A stretch of DNA of 11,298 bases. It comes from Candidatus Stahliibacteriota bacterium (GTDB lineage: Bacteria; Hydrothermota; Tepidihabitantia; B3-TA06). The position numbers were made by a program, and so were the translations under genes. The notes under the pieces were generated by a model, which had not been told where the DNA came from, did no database searches, and saw only the letters and a program-made list of their open reading frames with translations. This document shows, piece by piece, positions 5,107 through 9,517 of this stretch (positions within the stretch are counted from its first letter, which is position 1; the number at the start of each line of letters is the position of its first letter). The stretch covers positions 1-11,298 of the forward strand of contig JAUVJT010000053.1 in the NCBI GenBank assembly GCA_030592225.1, in the 5' to 3' direction.

Positions 5107-6800
5107 GGAATCAGAACGATACGTTTTGTCTTTGGGGTTTGGTCTCCTGCGGCACGGATAAAGTAAACCCCCGCCCCGTAACACGTTCCCCAGGTTATTA
5201 TGCCGGACACGTCAGCGGATTCCAGCTTATCCACCTTGCGGCCCGAGGCATCAAACACATCGGCGGCAAAGCCGTCAGGGTAGTTGGAGTAACGCAGGGT
5301 GATTTGAGCGCCGCAGGACGAGGTAAGTTCCCAGCAAGGCGTCAGGACTAGGTGTTGCTCTTCAACCACGCCCAACCAAGGCTCACCGTAGAAGGTAACG
5401 GTTTTCTCCCTGGTCTGCCATAATACCTCGGATTCTTTGGAGGTATAGAACCGGGCAGTGTAGGTTGCCGAGTCGTCGCTTGCCCATTCGGAGAACCGAA
5501 CAAGTACCGAGTCACCCGGCTCGATCTCATAGCTTACCCAGTACTTAACGTAATAATCAGGGGTTAGAAAGTTGGACGATGCTATCTCGCAGTGGCAGTA
5601 GAAATCGCTGATGGGATACGTGCCGGAGTTCTTGAACCAGGCTGAAGGTATCATGTAGGCGATGGTGTCGCCTTCCTGAGGATTGATAATTCTCCTGGGT
5701 TCACCCTCGTACCATACCGTGTCGCCGTACTCGTTAGTCTTAAGGAGCCAGATGTCCAATCCTCCCACGCTGCTTAGGGTTCTGGTATCCCCAACAATTA
5801 TGAAACCTCCATCATCCGTTTGTCTGACGTGATACCCTATGTCATCATCGCCACCGTAAACCTGACTCCACAGGCTATCCCCCAGAGAATCAGTTTCCAT
5901 TAGATACAGATAACTAAATGAGGAATATGCCATATTACCTACGATTATGTAACCTCCATCTTTAATTTCATGAACACATCGACCATTTCGTCCCCAATTC
6001 GATTCAGCCCACCGATGCATCCAAATAGAATCCCCTTCTTGGTTCAGCTTAAGTAGAAAAACCCCATTATCCTTGCTACCGGTCACAACGTAACTACCAT
6101 CCTCGGTCTGTTCCACGTAGTTACTCGAACCACCAGGATCATAACTCCACACCTGCTGACCTACGCTGCCCGTCTTAATTACACCAAAGGTGCCACACAT
6201 CACAAAACCACCATCTATGGTATGCTGAATACAATTCCCAGTATGACTTCCCTCACCTCCACCGCAGAGGCTTCTTGTCCACAAGGTATCACCCCATTCA
6301 TCAGTCCTTAAAAGCCAGATACAATCATAAGATTGTGAGAAGTTCTTTCCCAAAACCACATACCCCCCGTCCCCTATCTCATCAACACAACTTCCAAAAT
6401 CCGTCTGATCGCTACCGTAGGTCCGCGTCCATGAGGTGTCACCATTCTGATTAGTTTTAACCAACCACAGTTCCTCAAAATCTAAGTCATCCAATATATA
6501 CATATAACCCGTGAACACATAGCCGCTATCTGGGGTAACTTTTACGTAGTAACCCTCGCTAAAGATAGTATCATTGCCGTAAGTCTGAATCCACCTCTCA
6601 TCACCCCATTTATCTGTTTTGATTAAACACGCATGTAAGTCATTCCAACAACCAACAAAAATATAACCACTATCAGGGGTCAACTGAATACAATAGCCTC
6701 TGTCTTCATACTCTCCCCCATAAGTCCTCGTCCAACCAAAACTTGTTAAAGGAATGACCAGGATTGTTGCGATGATTATAAGGAAATCTAAACGTCTCAT
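5103..6800 (-). CDS. Secreted seven-repeat (probable beta-propeller) protein with T9SS-like sorting domain
   Basis: Function unknown; predicted to be exported and possibly surface-bound. Of 565 residues, about 1-21 form a Sec signal peptide (MRRLDFLIIIATILVIPLTS). Residues 23-362 contain seven repeats of 42-54 residues, each starting with Trp at 23, 70, 124, 174, 218, 260 and 311. The consensus is W-x-x-x-Y-G-G..., D-G-G-Y-I-x-x-G, then W-L-L-K-T-D-x-x-G-D-T. About 365-480 look like one Ig-like or CARDB-like beta domain. The end (about 490-565) is a sorting-type domain with DVFDASGRKV, CYGAGVYFIRA and a basic stretch, as in proteins exported by the type IX system. Start ATG has AGGAGGG 3 nt upstream. 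The gene has its own promoter, and its stop lies inside promoter P1 of the tuf operon. The repeat part is visibly more AT-rich than neighbouring nfeD. Confidence 0.85.
   Translation of the reverse strand: MRRLDFLIIIATILVIPLTSFGWTRTYGGEYEDRGYCIQLTPDSGYIFVGCWNDLHACLIKTDKWGDERWIQTYGNDTIFSEGYYVKVTPDSGYVFTGYMYILDDLDFEELWLVKTNQNGDTSWTRTYGSDQTDFGSCVDEIGDGGYVVLGKNFSQSYDCIWLLRTDEWGDTLWTRSLCGGGEGSHTGNCIQHTIDGGFVMCGTFGVIKTGSVGQQVWSYDPGGSSNYVEQTEDGSYVVTGSKDNGVFLLKLNQEGDSIWMHRWAESNWGRNGRCVHEIKDGGYIIVGNMAYSSFSYLYLMETDSLGDSLWSQVYGGDDDIGYHVRQTDDGGFIIVGDTRTLSSVGGLDIWLLKTNEYGDTVWYEGEPRRIINPQEGDTIAYMIPSAWFKNSGTYPISDFYCHCEIASSNFLTPDYYVKYWVSYEIEPGDSVLVRFSEWASDDSATYTARFYTSKESEVLWQTREKTVTFYGEPWLGVVEEQHLVLTPCWELTSSCGAQITLRYSNYPDGFAADVFDASGRKVDKLESADVSGIITWGTCYGAGVYFIRAAGDQTPKTKRIVLIP
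5715..6734 (-). repeat. Seven tandem protein repeats (DGGYIIVG / WLLKT-x-GDT type)
   Basis: This covers residues 23-362 of the secreted protein. Repeats 1, 3 and 7 are the most regular (for example WTRTYGSDQTDFGSCVDEIG and WSQVYGGDDDIGYHVRQTDD). Repeats 4 and 5 are shorter and degenerate, lacking the full WLLKT block. Seven units of about 50 residues with beta-strand-like alternation fit a seven-bladed propeller; that fold is inference. Confidence 0.75.
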
Positions 6801-6827
6801 GTTCCCTCCTGAGTTGTTTATATTAAA

Positions 6828-6855
6828 AGCATAGCCTCTTTTCCCCGCTTGTCAA
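6828..6855 (-). promoter_or_regulatory. Sigma-70-type promoter of the seven-repeat protein gene
   Basis: TTGACA (6850-6855), a 16-bp spacer and TATGCT (6828-6833) on the minus strand, starting 2 nt after the nfeD stop codon. The -35 is perfect and the -10 is 4 of 6. The expected start near 6821 gives a leader of about 20 nt with Shine-Dalgarno AGGAGGG. Confidence 0.65.
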
Positions 6856-6857
6856 GC

Positions 6858-8123
6858 CTACACTTTCTCAACTTTAATTACCATACCCTCCATTTCCACC
6901 ACCTCGACCTTATTGCCCTTTTTGATTTTAACCCCCGGGTCAACGGAGATGCCGGTCCAGTACTCGCCGCGGACGTAGACCGAGCCTTCGGGCGCGAGGT
7001 CACAGCGTGCCTCGCCCACCAGGCCAATCATGCCTTTCTTCCCGGTGGTGGGTTTGCGCATGTGGGTTCTGACCACCAGCCAGATTATGAGCGCTAACAA
7101 CCCGATTACGACCGCCATCACCGTGATTATTACCGGCCAGGACACGCCGTAAAACTCAGGCGTGGATTGAAACATCAGCAAAGTACCTAAAACCAACGAC
7201 ACGGCTCCTCCTATGGTTAGCATCCCGTATGAGGTGATTTTTACCTCCAGGATGAATAATATAATGGCTATGGCTATAAGCGCGAGTCCTGCGTAGTTTA
7301 CGGGCAGAACCTGCAGCCCGTACAGCGCAAACAGCAAACAGATGATGCCGACGACGCCGGAAATGATTAAACCCGGGTTCTGCACCCAGGCGATGATACC
7401 GTAGATGCCGATCATCAGTAGTATGTAGATCAGGTTGGGGTTGGCCAGTATGCGCAGCAGGCGCTCGTACCAACGCAGCTTGATTTCGATTTCCTCGGCG
7501 CCTGCGGTTTGCAGGACGACCTCGCCTCGAGGCATCTGGACAACGCGGCCGTCGAGTTGTACCAGGAGTTCTTCTGGAGCCGAGGCGATGTAGTCAATCA
7601 GGCCCAGTTCCAGAGCCTGGCTGGCCGCGGCCGAGATGGACTCGCGCACAGCTTGCTCTGCCCAATCAGGGTCGCGTCCCCGCTCCTCGGCAATGGATCG
7701 TATGAAGGCCACTGCGTCGTTTTCGATTTTGCCCATCATGATCGAGTCCGGCTGCTGACCGCCCATGGCCACCGGATGCGCCGCACCCATGTTGGTTCCC
7801 GGAGCCATGGCCGAGGCGTGACAGGCAAGAATGATGAACACCCCGGCTGACGCGGCACGGCCTCCGGTGGGATACACGTAGCCGATAACCGGGATCTCGG
7901 ACGCCATGATTCGCTTGACGATGGTGCGCATGGACTCGTCCAGCCCGCCCGGGGTATCCAGCTTGAGCAGGACGAAGTCGACACCCAATTCCCGGGCTTG
8001 ATGCAGTCCGTTGGCAATGTAGCGCTCGGACACCGGGCCGATGGTGCCCTCGAACTCCAAAGACACGTACCTTGCCGGGTATGCCAGAACAGGCAGAAAA
8101 AGTAAGAGTAAAAATCTCTTCAT
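6858..8123 (-). CDS. NfeD-type membrane-bound ClpP-class serine protease
   Basis: Members of this family are membrane proteases whose best-studied relatives cleave the C-terminus of stomatin-like proteins and are thought to act in membrane quality control. The 421 residues comprise a signal-like hydrophobic N-terminus (1-15), a ClpP/crotonase-fold protease domain (about 18-200), five predicted membrane spans (about 230-247, 251-270, 276-294, 300-317, 329-351) and a C-terminal NfeD OB-fold (about 362-421). Key residues by family position are Ser92 in GGRAASAG, the nucleophile, and Lys132 in GKIENDAVAF, the general base; the oxyanion loop DTPGG is at 56-60. Full length, so this is the long NfeD form. 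The usual stomatin/SPFH partner is not adjacent: the gene stands alone between a secreted-protein gene and a divergent promoter region. The start ATG is followed by a good signal segment but has no strong Shine-Dalgarno. Confidence 0.9.
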   Translation of the reverse strand: MKRFLLLLFLPVLAYPARYVSLEFEGTIGPVSERYIANGLHQARELGVDFVLLKLDTPGGLDESMRTIVKRIMASEIPVIGYVYPTGGRAASAGVFIILACHASAMAPGTNMGAAHPVAMGGQQPDSIMMGKIENDAVAFIRSIAEERGRDPDWAEQAVRESISAAASQALELGLIDYIASAPEELLVQLDGRVVQMPRGEVVLQTAGAEEIEIKLRWYERLLRILANPNLIYILLMIGIYGIIAWVQNPGLIISGVVGIICLLFALYGLQVLPVNYAGLALIAIAIILFILEVKITSYGMLTIGGAVSLVLGTLLMFQSTPEFYGVSWPVIITVMAVVIGLLALIIWLVVRTHMRKPTTGKKGMIGLVGEARCDLAPEGSVYVRGEYWTGISVDPGVKIKKGNKVEVVEMEGMVIKVEKV

Positions 8124-8169
8124 CTTTAATAGCTTAAGGGAAAAACGCTAAGAGTCAAGCCGGGAAGTT

Positions 8170-8277
8170 TTATTGTACGCTCTTAAGATACTCATCACCC
8201 CCTGTTTTCTTTATTGCCTCTTCAAGAGTTCTCTTAAACGCAGGGGACTTTGGCCAGTGAAGTTCTCGTTCATACAT
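8170..8277 (-). pseudogene. Short ORF or C-terminal gene remnant, function unknown
   Basis: A minus-strand frame ATG 8277 to TAA 8170 encodes 35 residues. It begins MYERELHWPKSPAFKRTLEE and ends with a Lys/Gly/Asp-rich amphipathic stretch to SVQ. The composition looks protein-like, and the frame stays open upstream for 12 more codons to a TAG beside the hairpin at 8304-8323. There is no ribosome-binding site. I do not recognise a family. It may be the tail of a decayed gene or a chance ORF inside the nfeD leader. Confidence 0.3.
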
Positions 8278-8303
8278 CTCGGTAAGATAAGGCTGGGGTG
8301 GAG

Positions 8304-8323
8304 CGCGGGTTCTCTAACCCGCG
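8304..8323. repeat. Perfect 8-bp stem, 4-nt loop hairpin
   Basis: CGCGGGTT-CTCT-AACCCGCG is a GC-rich perfect inverted repeat. No T-run follows on either strand, so it does not look like an intrinsic terminator. It resembles the small hairpin units that are dispersed in many bacterial genomes (REP-like), but only one copy is in this window. Confidence 0.7.
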
Positions 8324-8386
8324 AAAGAATGAACACTTTGCGGCCAATTTGTCTCATGTTGATTTCCGTCCAGTTCAGGTTTTTTT

Positions 8387-8415
8387 ATTATAGGCAACTT
8401 CTCATAAGGTGTCAA
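8387..8415 (-). promoter_or_regulatory. Full-consensus sigma-70 promoter reading toward nfeD
   Basis: TTGACA (8410-8415), a 17-bp spacer and TATAAT (8387-8392) on the minus strand: both hexamers and the spacing are perfect. The expected start is near 8380, giving a leader of about 257 nt before the nfeD ATG, including the hairpin and the short ORF. The next real gene in this direction is nfeD. Confidence 0.75.
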
Positions 8416-8423
8416 GTACTTGA
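8412..8423. promoter_or_regulatory. 12-bp perfect palindrome overlapping the -35 box
   Basis: TCAAGTACTTGA is its own reverse complement and covers four of six bases of the -35 box of the leftward consensus promoter. It could be an operator for a dimeric repressor; no regulator gene is in the window. Confidence 0.4.
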
Positions 8424-8499
8424 TTCCTCTATAGTTGCTAGTTTTCCCGAAAATCAATTACAGAGCAGATAGCCTTACCAAACCCAACATCAGCAGAAT

Positions 8500-8511
8500 T
8501 GGCAATTGCCA
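8500..8511. promoter_or_regulatory. 12-bp perfect palindrome next to the SDR promoter
   Basis: TGGCAATTGCCA is its own reverse complement and ends 2 bp upstream of the -35 box of the rightward promoter. The position would suit an activator or repressor site. Its sequence is unlike the palindrome at 8412-8423, so the two would bind different proteins if functional. Confidence 0.35.
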
Positions 8512-8513
8512 CC

Positions 8514-8541
8514 TTGACAACCTTAAAAAAACCACTATATT
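8514..8541 (+). promoter_or_regulatory. Sigma-70-type promoter of the SDR gene
   Basis: TTGACA (8514-8519), a 16-bp spacer and TATATT (8536-8541) on the plus strand, inside an A/T-rich stretch. The expected start is near 8548, giving a leader of about 50 nt before the ATG at 8598. It is divergent from the promoter at 8387-8415. Confidence 0.7.
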
Positions 8542-8597
8542 TATATTATATAGCAGTAGGGTGAGTGCGATGTGCGGAGGTCGAAAGGATGTGAAGC

Positions 8598-9374
8598 ATG
8601 GAACACGACGGGACAAACAATGCTTACCCGATGAAGGGTAAAGTTTGTCTGATTACAGGAGCCAATTCCGGAATCGGCAAGGCGACCGCACTGGAGTTGG
8701 CACGGATGGGCGCTCAGGTGGTGATGGTATGCCGCGATCTGTTGCGGGGAACCCTGGCCCAGACCGAAATCATGTGGGAAACCGGAAACAATAACGTAGA
8801 TTTGATGATTGCCGACATCTCATCGCTCGATCAGGTTCGAAGACTAGCGGTTCAATATGAAAATCGCTACGACCGCCTGGATGTACTCATAAATAATGCA
8901 GGAATAGTTGTCCGGAACCTGGCTAAAAGCGTCGACGGAATCGAAACCACCTTTGCCACCAACTATCTGGGACACTTTCTTCTCACCAATCTCCTTCTAG
9001 ATACACTCAAGGACAGTGCACCGGCACGTATAATCAACCTCTCCTCCATCGCTCATACATTAACCAACAGGATTGACTATGGACATCTAAAGATAATTGA
9101 AGGCCTGCCCCCTCTTCAGGCCTACGCGCAATCAAAACTCGCCATTCTCATGTTCACCTACGAGCTGGCGCAAAGGCTGAAAAAAACTGGAGTCACGGTT
9201 AATGCCGTCGATCCCTGGGTGGCAAAAACAAACCTGGCAAACCAAGTCACAGGAACCGCAAGAATTTTACGATGGATTGTTATGAATCTTCTGGCGACAT
9301 CAGTGAATAAAGGGGCCGAGACCGTAATTTATCTGGCAAGCTCTCCCCACGTTAACGGTATATCGGGCAAGTAA
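8598..9374 (+). CDS. Short-chain dehydrogenase/reductase, retinol-dehydrogenase-like, ended by an early in-frame TAA
   Basis: NAD(P)-dependent oxidoreductase of the classical SDR superfamily; substrate unknown. The 258 residues show a Rossmann nucleotide site TGANSGIG (20-27), NNAG (99-102), catalytic Asn122 (ATNYLGH), Ser149/150 (INLSS), Tyr176 and Lys180 (YAQSK). The usual HPG after the active site is DPW (205-207). The protein stops at ...VNGISGK, exactly where relatives have GKYF followed by about 40 more residues; those residues are still encoded in frame after the TAA (see 9375-9515). Start ATG 8598 is the first possible in frame (TGA just upstream) and has AAAGGA 8 nt before it; Met12 is an alternative start with no ribosome-binding site. 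The core is complete, so the truncated enzyme may fold, but loss of the tail probably affects substrate binding or assembly. Confidence 0.85.
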   Translation: MEHDGTNNAYPMKGKVCLITGANSGIGKATALELARMGAQVVMVCRDLLRGTLAQTEIMWETGNNNVDLMIADISSLDQVRRLAVQYENRYDRLDVLINNAGIVVRNLAKSVDGIETTFATNYLGHFLLTNLLLDTLKDSAPARIINLSSIAHTLTNRIDYGHLKIIEGLPPLQAYAQSKLAILMFTYELAQRLKKTGVTVNAVDPWVAKTNLANQVTGTARILRWIVMNLLATSVNKGAETVIYLASSPHVNGISGK

Positions 9375-9515
9375 TTCTTTAAATGTAAACCCAAGGCCTC
9401 ATCCAAGGCTTCCTACGACCAGCAAGCCTGGCAAAGATTGCGGATGATAAGTGAAAACCTCACCACTGCGAGCATGCCTCCAGTAAGGAAAGAACTTATT
9501 GAGACTGCCGTCTAA
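9375..9515 (+). pseudogene. Detached C-terminal tail of the SDR gene after an in-frame stop
   Basis: In the same frame as the SDR gene, directly after TAA 9372-9374, 46 sense codons read FFKCKPKASSKASYDQQAWQ at the start and continue to ISENLTT and ELIETAV before TAA 9513-9515. GKYFxxCKPKxSSKASYD...LWExSExLTG is the typical end of this SDR group (recalled from the family), so the TAA replaces a tyrosine codon (TAT or TAC to TAA). This fits one nonsense change, a sequencing error or readthrough. Confidence 0.8.
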
Positions 9516-9517
9516 CG

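Larger units (their letters stand above)
8124..8597. other. 474-bp intergenic region without a confident gene
   Basis: Besides the divergent promoters, two palindromes, hairpin and short ORF listed separately, I see nothing else here. A second minus-strand frame (8211-8357, 48 codons, starting MRQIGRKVFILSRVREPALH) begins 23 nt after the expected start of the consensus promoter but runs through the hairpin repeat and lacks a good ribosome-binding site; its coding status is doubtful. Plus-strand frames in the region have poor starts. Confidence 0.6.

Noticed and set aside
4978..5184. Minus-strand 68-codon frame across the tuf promoter region
   Set aside because: It overlaps the end of the secreted-protein gene and both promoters in another frame, with no recognisable protein features.
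8140..8160. TTGACT close upstream of nfeD as a second nfeD promoter
   Set aside because: No acceptable -10 at 16-18 bp; the nearest AT-rich hexamers are at 19-21 bp.
8304..8323. Intrinsic terminator
   Set aside because: A strong stem but no T-run on either side, and on the minus strand it would block the consensus promoter from reaching nfeD.
8211..8357. 48-codon minus-strand frame MRQIGRKVFILSRVREPALH... 23 nt downstream of the consensus promoter
   Set aside because: The promoter distance is attractive, but the frame runs through the hairpin repeat, has only a weak GGAA-type ribosome-binding site, and overlaps a more protein-like frame. Kept only as a question in the leader finding.
8569..8641. 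Possible 23-codon upstream ORF (MCGGRKDVKHG...) and an ATGTGA start-stop at 8589-8594 preceded by GGAGGT, both overlapping the SDR start
   Set aside because: GGAGGT at 8576-8581 is well spaced for the start-stop, but nothing shows it is used. The simpler reading is AAAGGA serving ATG 8598.
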